From Lawsonibacter asaccharolyticus (GTDB lineage Bacteria > Bacillota > Clostridia > Oscillospirales > Oscillospiraceae), in NCBI GenBank assembly GCA_003112755.1, contig BFBT01000001.1, forward strand, positions 1,426,001-1,490,000: a DNA stretch of 64,000 bases. Direction: 5' to 3'. Positions 7,536 through 15,991 of the stretch are shown piece after piece. A model generated the notes under the pieces. It saw nothing but the letters and a program-made list of their open reading frames with translations, was not told the origin of the DNA and searched no databases. A program made the position numbers and the translations under genes. The stretch's first letter is position 1. Each line of letters starts with the position of its first letter.

Positions 7536-8648
7536 ATGCCCACCAAACGCCTGGCCTGCCTGCTGACCTGCCTGCTCCTGGTCCTGACGCTGCCCGCCTG
7601 CGGCGGGAAGGGGGCTGCCAGCGAGCCCGAGGGCCCCAACGAGCCCGCGGTGTCGGTCCTGGTGCCCCAGCCGGAGCCTGAACCGGAGCCCGTCCTGCCC
7701 TACACCAACCCCCTCACCGGCGAGGGCTGCGAGGTGGATGTGGGCGCCCGGCGGCCCATCGCTGTCATGCTCAATAACCTGAAGAAGGCACTGCCCCAGG
7801 TGGGGGTATCCCAGGCGGATGTGATCTATGAGATCCTGGCGGAGGGGGGCATCACCCGAATGATGGCCGTGTTCCAGGATGTGGCGGGGGCGGGAGAGAT
7901 CGGAACGGTCCGCTCCGCCCGGGACTACTATGCCTCCCTGGCCTATGGACACGATGCGGTCTACCTCCACGCCGGGGGCAGCCCCCAGGCATATGAGTTC
8001 ATCAAGAGCCGGGGCGTCACTGCCCTGGACTGCGTCAACGGCCCCTATGAGGGCACCCTGTTCTGGCGGGACCAGGAGCGTCGGCGGAGCGCCGGCCTGG
8101 AGCACTCAGTGCTCACCTCCAGCGAGACCATCCAGGAGCTGCTGCCCACCTACCAGCGGGTGCGTCTGGACCACGAGGAGGGGTTCCAGGTGGGCTGGAC
8201 CTTCCAGGAGGGTCCGGAGGCCGGAGGAGAGGCGGCGGAGATCCTCACCGTCCCCTTCTCCACCTATAAGACCGGCGTGTTTGAATACGACCCGGACAGC
8301 GGGCTGTATCTGGTGGAGGAGTACGGCGAGCCCTATGTGGACGGGAACACCGGAGAGCAGGTGGCGGTGAAAAACGTGCTGGTGCTCTATACCGATGTGT
8401 CCCAGCTCTCAGGGGACAGCGCGGGCCGGCTGAAGGTGCGCACTACCGGCAGCGGCGGCGGACTGCTGGTGCGGGACGGCCTGGCCTGGCCCATCACTTG
8501 GGAGCGGGAGGGAGAGAGCGACCGGCTCTCCTTCTATCGGGAGGACGGCCAGCCAGCGGCTCTGGGCGTGGGCCACAGCTACATCAACATCGTCAAGACC
8601 GGCACGGAGGTGACTTGGGCGGCAAAAAGCCCGGAGGAGGCCGGATGA
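7536..8648 (+). CDS. DUF3048 (YerB-family) lipoprotein
   Basis: 370 residues. Lipoprotein signal MPTKRLACLLTCLLLVLTL with the acceptor cysteine in PACGG (about residue 22), a low-complexity linker rich in P and E, then the DUF3048 region: PLTGE, RPIAVMLNN, SQADVIYEILAEGGITRMMAVF, GTVRSARDYYA. B. subtilis YerB is the known relative; its biochemical activity is not established. The protein should be anchored outside the cytoplasmic membrane. Single gene with its own consensus-like promoter (7475-7503), followed by the separately promoted mgtE. Confidence 0.88.
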   Translation: MPTKRLACLLTCLLLVLTLPACGGKGAASEPEGPNEPAVSVLVPQPEPEPEPVLPYTNPLTGEGCEVDVGARRPIAVMLNNLKKALPQVGVSQADVIYEILAEGGITRMMAVFQDVAGAGEIGTVRSARDYYASLAYGHDAVYLHAGGSPQAYEFIKSRGVTALDCVNGPYEGTLFWRDQERRRSAGLEHSVLTSSETIQELLPTYQRVRLDHEEGFQVGWTFQEGPEAGGEAAEILTVPFSTYKTGVFEYDPDSGLYLVEEYGEPYVDGNTGEQVAVKNVLVLYTDVSQLSGDSAGRLKVRTTGSGGGLLVRDGLAWPITWEREGESDRLSFYREDGQPAALGVGHSYINIVKTGTEVTWAAKSPEEAG

Positions 8649-8661
8649 GCAAAGATTTTAC

Positions 8662-8691
8662 TTGAAAAAATGCGGATGGGAATGCTATACT
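8662..8691 (+). promoter_or_regulatory. mgtE promoter
   Basis: TTGAAA, 18-bp spacer, TATACT. The start would be near 8698, leaving a leader of about 385 nt before the mgtE ATG. Confidence 0.7.
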
Positions 8692-8697
8692 GAGAGA

Positions 8698-9081
8698 TAG
8701 ATACAGGTCACCGCCCGGAGCGGACGGGGACCCATACAGGCAGAAGGGGGAGCCCCCTGAGCATATGCCGGGAGAGGATGTGGGAACGCATGGAAGGCCG
8801 AAGTCGCCATCGGGATCGGGACGACCGCTGTCACGAACGGGGGGCGGCGCAGAACAGGGGCCTGCTGCGGTCCCGCCGCGCCGCCGGTATCTGAACAGAT
8901 CGGGGGATGGGAAGCCCCCGCCCCTTTCGTGTGCGGCCACAGGGTCGAAGTGCATCTGAAAGACGGCAGGAGCCGAAAGCGGGGCTCCGCCCAGCCTGCC
9001 GTTTTCCAGATGTCCGTCGCCCTTGTGGCCTTTTTGCGTCCCGAATTGTTCCAAGCGATGAACAAAAGGGGGAAATAACGC
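8698..9081 (+). promoter_or_regulatory. Long structured leader of mgtE, possible Mg2+ riboswitch
   Basis: No gene fits here. The transcript would contain several stable hairpins (among them GGGGG/CCCCC near 8745-8757 and GATCTG/CAGATC near 8890-8900) and ends its structured part in a terminator-like hairpin (8963-9005). Many Firmicutes mgtE genes are controlled by the M-box (ykoK) Mg2+ riboswitch. The stretch GAAGTCGCCATCGGGAT resembles one M-box core segment, but the hallmark AGGTGAGGCTCCT box is not recognisable, so the class is uncertain. Confidence 0.45.
8963..9005 (+). terminator. Attenuator-like hairpin in the mgtE leader
   Basis: Stem ACGGCAGG/CCTGCCGT with an inner GGAGCC/GGCTCC helix, followed by TTTT, 77 nt before the mgtE ATG. 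Position and form fit premature termination as an expression platform. Confidence 0.6.
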
Positions 9082-10452
9082 ATGCACGAAAACTATGACC
9101 TGGACCTGCTGCTGGAGCTGGTGGAACAGCGGAAGTTCCGCAGCATGAAGGAGCTGCTGTCCCAGATGAACGAGGTGGACATCGCCGAGTTCCTGGACGA
9201 GCTGGACGTGGAGCAGGAGATCCTGGTCTTCCGCCTGCTGCCCAAGGACACGGCGGCGGAGGTGTTCACCTACCTGGAGAACACCGAGGACCAGGAGAAG
9301 CTGATCGGGGCCCTCAGCGACAGGGAGCTGCGGGAGGTGCTGGACGAGCTGTACCTGGATGACACGGTGGACATCATCGAGGACATGCCTGCCAACGTGG
9401 TCTCCAGGATCCTGCGCAACACCGACGCCTCCACCCGCAGCCAGATCAACCAACTGCTGAACTATCCCAAGGACTCCGCCGGCTCCATCATGACCACGGA
9501 GTTCGTCTTTCTCCACCCAGACGCCACGGTGGAGGAGTCCTTTGCCCGCATCCGCAGCGTGGGCATCGACAAGGAGACCATCTACACCTGCTATGTCACC
9601 CAGAACCGGGTGCTGCTGGGGGTGGTCACGGTGCGGCGGATGCTGCTGTCCTCCTATGAGACCCGCATCCGGGACATCATGGAGACTAACGTCCTCTCGG
9701 TCAACACCCATGAGGACAAGGAGGACGTGGCCCAGCTGCTGAACAAGTACGACCTGTCCGCCATCCCGGTGGTGGACGGCGACAACCGGCTGGTGGGTAT
9801 CGTCACCTTTGACGACGCCATGGACGTCATTGAGGAGGAGACCACCGAGGACTTCGAGAAGATGGCGGCCATCCTGCCCTCAGATAAGCCCTACCTGAAG
9901 ACCGGCGTGCTGGAGACCTGGCGCTCCCGCATCCCCTGGCTGATGCTGCTGATGCTCTCCGCCACCTTCACCGGCATCATCATCACCAGCTTTGAGAGCG
10001 CCCTGGCGGCCTGTGTGGTGCTCACCTCCTTCATCCCCATGCTCTCGGGCACCGGCGGGAACTCCGGCTCCCAGTCGTCGGTGGCGGTGATCCGCGCCCT
10101 GTCCCTGGATGAGATCGACTTCTCCGACCTGGTGGCCGTGGTGTGGAAAGAGATCCGTGTGGCGGTGCTGTGCGGCGTGTGCCTGGCTACCGCCAACTTC
10201 GTCAAGATGATGGTGGTAGACCGGTGGCTGATGCACAACCCGGAGGTCACCCCCCTGGTGGCCCTGGTGGTCTGCCTGACCCTGGTCTTTACCGTGCTGT
10301 GCGCCAAGGTGGTGGGCTGCACTCTGCCCATGGCGGCGGAGAAGCTGGGCATCGACCCGGCGGTGATGGCCTCCCCCTTCATCACCACCATTGTGGACGC
10401 ACTCTCCCTGCTGATCTATTTCTTCTTCGCCACCTGGATCCTGCCCCTGTAA
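9082..10452 (+). CDS. mgtE: Magnesium transporter MgtE
   Basis: 456 residues with the full MgtE order: helical N-domain (about 1-125, repeated LLELV/EFLDELD units), a CBS pair (about 130-255; DLSAIPVVDGDNRLVGIVTFDDAMDV), and five transmembrane helices from about 285 (IPWLMLLMLSATFTGIIITSF onwards) including the pore-region GTGGNSGSQSS. MgtE is a homodimeric, Mg2+-gated channel in the cytoplasmic membrane; cytoplasmic N and CBS domains close it when Mg2+ is high. Transcription is probably also controlled by the long leader. Terminator follows at 10461. Confidence 0.95.
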   Translation: MHENYDLDLLLELVEQRKFRSMKELLSQMNEVDIAEFLDELDVEQEILVFRLLPKDTAAEVFTYLENTEDQEKLIGALSDRELREVLDELYLDDTVDIIEDMPANVVSRILRNTDASTRSQINQLLNYPKDSAGSIMTTEFVFLHPDATVEESFARIRSVGIDKETIYTCYVTQNRVLLGVVTVRRMLLSSYETRIRDIMETNVLSVNTHEDKEDVAQLLNKYDLSAIPVVDGDNRLVGIVTFDDAMDVIEEETTEDFEKMAAILPSDKPYLKTGVLETWRSRIPWLMLLMLSATFTGIIITSFESALAACVVLTSFIPMLSGTGGNSGSQSSVAVIRALSLDEIDFSDLVAVVWKEIRVAVLCGVCLATANFVKMMVVDRWLMHNPEVTPLVALVVCLTLVFTVLCAKVVGCTLPMAAEKLGIDPAVMASPFITTIVDALSLLIYFFFATWILPL

Positions 10453-10460
10453 GTGCGCTC

Positions 10461-10492
10461 CCTGCCGGCCTTCTGACCGGCGGGGATTTTTA
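10461..10492 (+). terminator. mgtE terminator
   Basis: Stem CCTGCCGG/CCGGCGGG followed by GATTTTTA. Confidence 0.8.
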
Positions 10493-10589
10493 TATCTGGA
10501 AAGGGGAACTGAGCAGCTGGGATCAAGCGGCGGCGGAGGAAATGGGGTATCATAAGGGGGAAGACACATTAATGGAAGGAGCGGTGGAA

Positions 10590-11582
10590 ATGTATCAGTG
10601 GGAGCGGCAGATCCAGAGCATCGTGGACGAGATAGACCGGTGTATCCGGCAGCAGGACAGCGAGGCGCTGACCCTGCAGGCCCTGTCCCGCAGGCTGGGC
10701 TACTCAGAATCTTATACCACCCGAAAGTTCGGGGAGATCTCGGGCATGCGGCTTCGGGATTATCTGCGGGGCAGGAGGCTGGCCGTTGCCCTGAAGGAGG
10801 TGCGGGACAGCGAGAAAAGCCTGCTGGACATTGCGCTGGCGTATGGCTTTTCCTCCCAAGAGGCGTTCACCCGGGCCTTCCGGCGAGCCTATGGCGTGCC
10901 CCCGGGGGAGTACCGGCGCAACCCCAGGCCCGTGGTGCTGCGTACCAAGCTGCGCCCCATTGACCGGTACTTTTTCGGTACGGAGGAGATAGGCATGATC
11001 GGCTCCTGCCAGGGGGTGAAGATCTACTTTGTCACCATCCCTGCCCACAAATTCCTGTATCTGGAGGACCGGGAGAGCAACGGATACTGGGACTTCTGGC
11101 AGAGACAGGCCGAGATCCCGGGGCAGGACTACGACACCATCTGCGGCCTGCTGGACAGCATCAAGGGAAAGCTGGACGACAGCGGCGGGAGCGAGGCCAA
11201 CTGCGGGAGCGGCCAGATCATGGCCTACCGGAACGACCCGAAAGGCCGTCTGTGCGGCTGGGGGATCCCCCGGACCGAGTGCTGGGGGGTGAGGCTCCCC
11301 TCGGATTACGGGGGCGGGGTGCCGCCCCAGCTGCGGCTGATGGACGTGCCGGAGGGGGAGTACGTGGTGTTCGAGCATGGGCCCTTTGACTACGAGGGAG
11401 AGAACCGTGTCGTGGAAGAGAGGATCGAGGCCGCCATGGCCGGCTTCGACTACACCGGGGCTGGCTGCCGCCTGGATCTCACCCCCGGGCGGCTGATGTA
11501 TTTTTACTATGACCCCGGGCGGTGCTTCAAATACGTCAGGCCGGTGGAGCGCCTGGAGGGCGGGGCGTCCGGACAGGGGTGA
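10590..11582 (+). CDS. AraC-family regulator with GyrI-like effector domain
   Basis: 330 residues from ATG 10590 (AAGGAG 8 nt before it); ATG 10572 in frame is an alternative. Two helix-turn-helix motifs occupy about 10-110 (LSRRLGYSESYTTRKF; DIALAYGFSSQEAFTRAFRRAYG), followed by GEYRRNP typical of AraC members. The C-terminal 180 residues match the GyrI/Rob-type small-molecule binding fold (EFLYLED, FWQRQAEIPGQDYD, PEGEYVVFEHGPFDYE). Such proteins activate efflux or stress genes after binding hydrophobic ligands; the targets here are unknown. It stands alone between two terminators. Confidence 0.88.
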   Translation: MYQWERQIQSIVDEIDRCIRQQDSEALTLQALSRRLGYSESYTTRKFGEISGMRLRDYLRGRRLAVALKEVRDSEKSLLDIALAYGFSSQEAFTRAFRRAYGVPPGEYRRNPRPVVLRTKLRPIDRYFFGTEEIGMIGSCQGVKIYFVTIPAHKFLYLEDRESNGYWDFWQRQAEIPGQDYDTICGLLDSIKGKLDDSGGSEANCGSGQIMAYRNDPKGRLCGWGIPRTECWGVRLPSDYGGGVPPQLRLMDVPEGEYVVFEHGPFDYEGENRVVEERIEAAMAGFDYTGAGCRLDLTPGRLMYFYYDPGRCFKYVRPVERLEGGASGQG

Positions 11583-11599
11583 GGAGAGCGGAACAGGGA

Positions 11600-11631
11600 C
11601 GGGGGCCGGGAGACCGGGCCCCCGTTTTTTT
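11600..11631 (+). terminator. Terminator of the AraC-family gene
   Basis: Stem CGGGGGCC/GGCCCCCG followed by TTTTTTT. Confidence 0.88.
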
Positions 11632-11649
11632 GCCCCCGGCAGGGGGGCC

Positions 11650-11676
11650 GGAACTTTTTGGGAGCGCGGACGTCTA
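11650..11676 (+). promoter_or_regulatory. ECF-type sigma promoter (likely autoregulatory)
   Basis: GGAAC, 16-bp spacer, CGTCTA. This matches the classic ECF pattern (-35 GGAAC, -10 CGTC) rather than sigma-A, and lies about 95 nt before an ECF sigma gene. Confidence 0.65.
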
Positions 11677-11769
11677 AAGGAGCAGAGACAGCAGGCAGAA
11701 AATTTTCCGTTCCGTGCAGCAAAAGGGCGGGCTCATCCGTCTGAAGGGATAGAAAGGGGGGAGCAGGGG

Positions 11770-12246
11770 ATGTCTCAGATATCCAACCGGCCGGTGGATT
11801 GGGAGACGCTGGTGAAAGAGAATGAGGACCGCCTGTACCGGGCGGCGCTGGCCATCCTTGGGGACGCCCAGGAGGCGGAGGACGCGGTGCAGGACACCTT
11901 TTTAAAATTTCTGGAAAAGGCTCCGGCGGAGTTGGACAGTCCTCCCGCCTGGCTGATGCGGGTGCTGGTGAACGGGTGCCGGGACCGGCTGCGGGCCGCC
12001 TGGCGGCGGCGAAGCGTCCCCCTGTGGGAGTCCCTCCCCGCCCCAGAGCCGGAGGAGCGGCAGGAGCTGGAGGAGATCTTTTCCCTCCCGCCGGCAGACC
12101 GGGCTGTCATCCATCTGTTTTACTACGAGGGACTCTCCACCGGAGAGATCGCCCGGCTCACAGGACAGGCGGAGGGGACCGTCCGGTCCCGGCTCTCCCG
12201 GGCCCGGGCCCGGCTCAGGCGATTGCTAGAAGGAGAAACAAAATGA
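11770..12246 (+). CDS. ECF-type RNA polymerase sigma factor (locus 1)
   Basis: 158 residues. Region sigma-2 includes DAQEAEDAVQDTFLKFL (core binding and -10 recognition) and region sigma-4 contains FYYEGLSTGEIARLTGQ followed by GTVRSRLSRARARLR, the -35 recognition helix-turn-helix. Start chosen at ATG 11770 behind GAAAGGGGGGAGCAGGG. A GGAAC/CGTCTA promoter just upstream implies it transcribes its own operon. The stop overlaps the ATG of the membrane protein that follows (ATGA), the usual sigma/anti-sigma coupling. Confidence 0.92.
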   Translation: MSQISNRPVDWETLVKENEDRLYRAALAILGDAQEAEDAVQDTFLKFLEKAPAELDSPPAWLMRVLVNGCRDRLRAAWRRRSVPLWESLPAPEPEERQELEEIFSLPPADRAVIHLFYYEGLSTGEIARLTGQAEGTVRSRLSRARARLRRLLEGETK

Positions 12247-13151
12247 ATCAATACAAAAAGTATATGGACCGGCAGGGGGTATCCCCGTCGCTCCACGCCC
12301 GGCTGACAGCGCTGGCGGAGGGTGACGGGCCCGCCCCTGCGGGGCGGGCTCCCCACCGGTACCGGTGGGGAATACTGGCTGCCTGCTGTGTGCTGGCAGC
12401 AGGACTGGCCTGGGCCGGCGGCGTCCGGCAGCCGGATGGGGCCGCCCAGGCTTACAGCATGGACAGTGCCGGGATGCAGTCCGCCCAGAGCGGGGCCGCG
12501 CACCAGGGGAGCTCCGAGGCCCTGGAGGAGGATGAAAAGCAGCTCTCGCCCCCTGTGTGGGCGGTGAACTACCCGGACATTGGGACGCTGTACCGGGGGG
12601 AGGAGGGCCTGGGGGCAGCCTTGACAGACCAGGCCCCGGCAGCGGAGACACGGAGCCGGGCGCTGACTCCAGAGGAGCTGACCGCCCTCTTTCGGGAGGA
12701 TCTGCTTCGGGAGCTGGGCTGGGACTGCGGCCAGCTGGGGGGAGAGGCCCTGTATGACGCTTCGGGGGCCCTGCTCCGGGTCACGGTACGGGGGGGCGGA
12801 GTCGGGGAGGAGGCGCAGACCTCTTTCGCCCTCACCCTGGCTCCGGGAGACCTGCCCTCCCCAGGGGAGGCCGTCCCCGGCGGGACAGTGACGGAGGTGA
12901 ACGGGACAGAGGTCACTGCCTGGCGACTGACAGGGGACCTGGACGGAGACGGCAGGGCAGAGGGGCTGTGTCACAGCCAGTTTCTGACCGGAGACATGTG
13001 GGTCGTCCTGGAGACTGAGAGCCGGGCGTCTGCCGGGGCGGAGGAGCCCTGGGAGGAGGCCGCGCGATGGAGTGACAGCTTCCTCTCCGCCGTTCTGCAG
13101 GGGGAAGGAGACGCCCTGACGCTGGACCATCTGCTGGAGGCGGAGCCGTAA
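12243..13151 (+). CDS. Membrane-anchored, anti-sigma-like protein
   Basis: 302 residues, start overlapping the sigma stop and preceded by AAGGAG. A 45-residue basic cytoplasmic N-terminus precedes one transmembrane helix (RWGILAACCVLAAGLAWAGG, about 45-64); the rest (about 235 residues) is extracytoplasmic and contains an acidic DLDGDGRAEG stretch resembling a calcium-binding loop. Position and topology fit an anti-sigma factor that holds the ECF sigma at the membrane, but I do not see a clear zinc-binding ZAS motif, so the role is inferred from context. Confidence 0.65.
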   Translation: MNQYKKYMDRQGVSPSLHARLTALAEGDGPAPAGRAPHRYRWGILAACCVLAAGLAWAGGVRQPDGAAQAYSMDSAGMQSAQSGAAHQGSSEALEEDEKQLSPPVWAVNYPDIGTLYRGEEGLGAALTDQAPAAETRSRALTPEELTALFREDLLRELGWDCGQLGGEALYDASGALLRVTVRGGGVGEEAQTSFALTLAPGDLPSPGEAVPGGTVTEVNGTEVTAWRLTGDLDGDGRAEGLCHSQFLTGDMWVVLETESRASAGAEEPWEEAARWSDSFLSAVLQGEGDALTLDHLLEAEP

Positions 13152-13168
13152 GAAAGGAGCGGAGAGAG

Positions 13169-14218
13169 ATGAAAAAATGGATCGTTCCGGCGGCGCTGGT
13201 GTTGATGCTGGCGCTGGCTGCCTGCGCTCCGGCCTGCGTTTCAGAGCGGGCCCCGGCGGGGGGAGAGAGCAGCGGAGCGGGGGAGACCACCGGGACCCAG
13301 GTCCTCTCCGATGGGGAGAAGGCCCTGGAAGAGCTGGCGGAGCCGCCGGCGCTCACCGTATCCTGCGGCTGGGACCAGATCACCCTGTCCTGGTCGGGGA
13401 ACGCCAGCTGGAGCAAAGCGGGACCGGATGGGGAGGGGGAGACCTGGATTGCCTGCGGCCTCCACCCCCTGGACAGTCAGGAATACCCGGTCCTCTATAC
13501 CGGCATCCCCGCGGGGGCGGGACAAACAGAGGGGGGAGGAGTGGCCTCCCTCGCCCCGGCGCTGACGCTGGCCTTCGAGGTCCAGCCCACACAGGTGGCC
13601 CTCCGCCGCTGGCCCGCTGAATATGTGGGGCGGACCCAGGAGGGGGAGGACCAGGCGGAGACCCTGGAGGCAGAGAACGGGACCGTTCTGCTCCCGGGGG
13701 ACGGGGACTGCGTGTATGAGATCTGCGCCCAGTGGGGTGATGTGGGCTCAGCCAGCTATGTGTTCCGCACCCGACCCCAGACCCGGCCGGAGCCCCTGAC
13801 TGGCCTGGCGGAGCTGTACTGCCGGGCCTTGAGGGACCTGTGGGAGACTGATCCGGGCCTGAACAGCGGCGCGGAGCTGCTGGCCTTTGACTGGACCGGC
13901 TGCACCGGTTTGACGGAGCGGGAGCAGGAGGGGGTCATGGAGACCTTAGGTGCCGAACTTGGGCTGGACACCCGCCGGGGCACCCTGGAGGAGCTGGCGG
14001 AGGAGGGTCTGATCCGGGCGGACCCGGACAGCGGCTTTGAGGAGTTCCCCGCCGGGCTGCTGCTCACCGTGGAGGACAGCATCGAGGCGGACGGGAGACA
14101 CACCTTTTCGCTCCAGAAATACCGCTCCAGCCTGGGGGCCTACTGTTTCTATGACTGCACCGCCCGGCAGGAGGGGGACCGCTGGAGCTATGCCGTGGGG
14201 GCGGAGATGATCTCCTGA
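13169..14218 (+). CDS. Lipoprotein of the ECF sigma locus
   Basis: 349 residues. Signal MKKWIVPAALVLMLAL with lipobox LAAC (Cys about 19). The mature protein is acidic with many G, E and P residues and no recognised enzymatic motif. It follows the anti-sigma-like gene by 17 bp with its own ribosome site (AAAGGAGCGGAGAG), so it is probably the third gene of the sigma operon and a target of that sigma. Function unknown. Confidence 0.7.
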   Translation: MKKWIVPAALVLMLALAACAPACVSERAPAGGESSGAGETTGTQVLSDGEKALEELAEPPALTVSCGWDQITLSWSGNASWSKAGPDGEGETWIACGLHPLDSQEYPVLYTGIPAGAGQTEGGGVASLAPALTLAFEVQPTQVALRRWPAEYVGRTQEGEDQAETLEAENGTVLLPGDGDCVYEICAQWGDVGSASYVFRTRPQTRPEPLTGLAELYCRALRDLWETDPGLNSGAELLAFDWTGCTGLTEREQEGVMETLGAELGLDTRRGTLEELAEEGLIRADPDSGFEEFPAGLLLTVEDSIEADGRHTFSLQKYRSSLGAYCFYDCTARQEGDRWSYAVGAEMIS

Positions 14219-14229
14219 AGGGAGGAACC

Positions 14230-14293
14230 AATTTTTAAAATTTTTAAAAGAGAAAAAGTCCCTCTTGCCGAATCGAGGCGAACTGGTTATACT
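14230..14293 (+). promoter_or_regulatory. Promoter of the LCP gene with AT-rich upstream element
   Basis: TTGCCG (14265-14270), 17-bp spacer, TATACT (14288-14293). The AT-rich tract at 14230-14256 lies where an UP element would contact the RNA polymerase alpha subunit. The promoter overlaps the first codons of the open frame, which affects the choice of the LCP start. Confidence 0.65.
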
Positions 14294-14333
14294 GGACAGG
14301 TATATTGCCGAAACAGGAAAGAGGGGAACAGCT

Positions 14334-15407
14334 CTGGCACGCATACAGACACAGCGGGGAGGAAAGCGCCGAAAGCGCAGCCCGCTTTTTCGGATCGGAA
14401 TGGTGCTCTACGGAATACTGGTGGCTTTATCCGCCGTGATCGTGGGGGTGTACGCGGTGTGGAACCTGACGGTCCGGCCGCCTGAGATCCCCCAGGAGCC
14501 CGACCCGGCCCCCCCCGCCGGCAGCGGGAGCCAGGCGGCGGAGCCGGTGGAACAGGAGCAGCCCGCAGGACGGCAGCGGCGGGAGGATGTGTACAATTTC
14601 GTCCTTCTGGGCCGGGACAGGGAGAGCGCCAACACCGACACCATCATCGTGGTCAGCTACGATGTAGCCAACCAGAAGGTGGGGATGATCTCCATACCCC
14701 GGGATACGGCGGTAAACCGGGACTGGAGAAAGGACCCCAAGATCAACGGAGCCTACGCGGGGGCGGGGGTGGATGTGCTGAAGGAGGAGATCGAGCAGAC
14801 CTTCGGCATCCCCATCGACTACTACATCTATGTGGACCTGAAGGGATTCGTGGCCCTGGTGGACGAGCTGGAGGGGGTGGACGTCTATATCCCGGAGGAG
14901 ATGAACTATGACGACCCCTATCAGGACCTGCACATCCACTACACCAAGGGCCAGCACCACCTGAACGGTCAGCAGGCCATGGAGGTGGTCCGCTTCCGCC
15001 ACAACAACGACGGGAGCGGTTACACCGACGTGGGCCGGGCGGAGATGCAGCGCCAGGTGCTGGTGGCCCTGGCCAAGAAAGTGGTCTCCTGGAACTCCCT
15101 GACCAAGGTGCAGGAGTTCGTGGAGATCTTCCAGGAGTATGTCAAGACAGACCTGTCCACCACCGACATGCTCTACTTCGCCAGCCAGGCAGTGGGAGTG
15201 GACCTGGATACCGGCATTACCCAGGGCACTCTGGAGGGCCGGGGCGAGGGCGTGGTCCGGGGATACAAATACTGCTTTGTCTTCCAGGCGGAGGACATCC
15301 TGCCCACCCTGAACGAGCTGGTCAACCCCTACGACCAGCCGCTGACCGAGGAGGATCTGGATCTGCCCCAGGCAGAGTACTACTGGAACGGCACCGTCAT
15401 CGACTGA
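14334..15407 (+). CDS. LytR-CpsA-Psr (LCP) family wall-polymer transferase
   Basis: About 357 residues if translation begins at CTG 14334 (AGAGGGG 7 nt before it). An in-frame TTG at 14265 exists but falls inside the promoter, and the first in-frame ATG (14400) is inside the membrane helix. A basic cytoplasmic N-terminus (KRRKRSP), one transmembrane helix (MVLYGILVALSAVIVGVYAV), a P/E linker, then the LCP domain: FVLLGRDRESANTDTIIV, ISIPRDTAVN, KINGAYAGAG, YVDLKGFVALVDELEGVDV and VRFRHNNDG. LCP proteins attach teichoic-acid-like or capsular polymers from lipid carriers to peptidoglycan at the outer face of the membrane. Confidence 0.85.
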   Translation: MARIQTQRGGKRRKRSPLFRIGMVLYGILVALSAVIVGVYAVWNLTVRPPEIPQEPDPAPPAGSGSQAAEPVEQEQPAGRQRREDVYNFVLLGRDRESANTDTIIVVSYDVANQKVGMISIPRDTAVNRDWRKDPKINGAYAGAGVDVLKEEIEQTFGIPIDYYIYVDLKGFVALVDELEGVDVYIPEEMNYDDPYQDLHIHYTKGQHHLNGQQAMEVVRFRHNNDGSGYTDVGRAEMQRQVLVALAKKVVSWNSLTKVQEFVEIFQEYVKTDLSTTDMLYFASQAVGVDLDTGITQGTLEGRGEGVVRGYKYCFVFQAEDILPTLNELVNPYDQPLTEEDLDLPQAEYYWNGTVID

Positions 15408-15413
15408 AACGAG

Positions 15414-15459
15414 AACACCGCGCCCTCCGGCCCAGAGCCGAGGAGGCGCGGTGTTTTCT
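15414..15459 (+). terminator. Terminator of the LCP gene
   Basis: 11-bp stem AACACCGCGCC/GGCGCGGTGTT with inner pairing, followed by TTCT. Confidence 0.85.
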
Positions 15460-15473
15460 ATTGCGGCGGTCCG

Positions 15474-15908
15474 CTAGGCAGGGAGCTCTTCTGACTCCAG
15501 GGCGGGAGCGGTGCATCGGAGGATGTTGAGGTCATACAGCCGGATCAGAGCAGCCGCCAGCACCAGCAGGGAGGCACGGGCATTGCGCCCGGCCGAGGCA
15601 CAGGCTGCCGCCCCCTGGGATCGAGCGGTGCAGAGAGTCTCCAGGGACAGCAGAAAAAAGTAGCTCAGGGAGCCAACCACCAGGGCGGAGACGGCCAGCC
15701 GGGCCGGGATCAGGTCCGGCTCCGGGATGTCCTCTCCAGAGAGGAGGGAGAGAAGGGCTCCGCGCTGCCGGGAGAGGATGGCCCAGGAGAGGGCGGTGGC
15801 CCCGGTGAGGAGAGCCAGGAACAGCAGAGAGGTGTCCAGGGTGTTCAGCTGGCCCCGCAGGGCGTCCCATCCCGTCTGCTCCAAGCCCGGCACCCCCGTT
15901 TCCACCAT
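15474..15908 (-). CDS. Small membrane protein of unknown function
   Basis: 144 residues with three likely transmembrane helices (about 27-46 SLLFLALLTGATALSWAIL, 70-90 AVSALVVGSLSYFFLLSLE, 108-125 ASLLVLAAALIRLYDLNIL). The ribosome site is weak (GAGG 10 nt upstream). No family recognised. Convergent with the LCP gene and downstream of rluD in the same direction, about 80 bp away. Confidence 0.6.
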   Translation of the reverse strand: MVETGVPGLEQTGWDALRGQLNTLDTSLLFLALLTGATALSWAILSRQRGALLSLLSGEDIPEPDLIPARLAVSALVVGSLSYFFLLSLETLCTARSQGAAACASAGRNARASLLVLAAALIRLYDLNILRCTAPALESEELPA

Positions 15909-15991
15909 GTTTTACAGCCCTCTATCCTATGCCGCCCATGGGGAGCGGGTGAAAAAAACGCCTCCCTGGCTGAAGGACCGGGGAGGCGCAG

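Noticed and set aside
8698..9081. Firm assignment of the mgtE leader to the M-box riboswitch
   Set aside because: The hallmark conserved box could not be found by eye; only a partial resemblance remains, so it is listed as a candidate.
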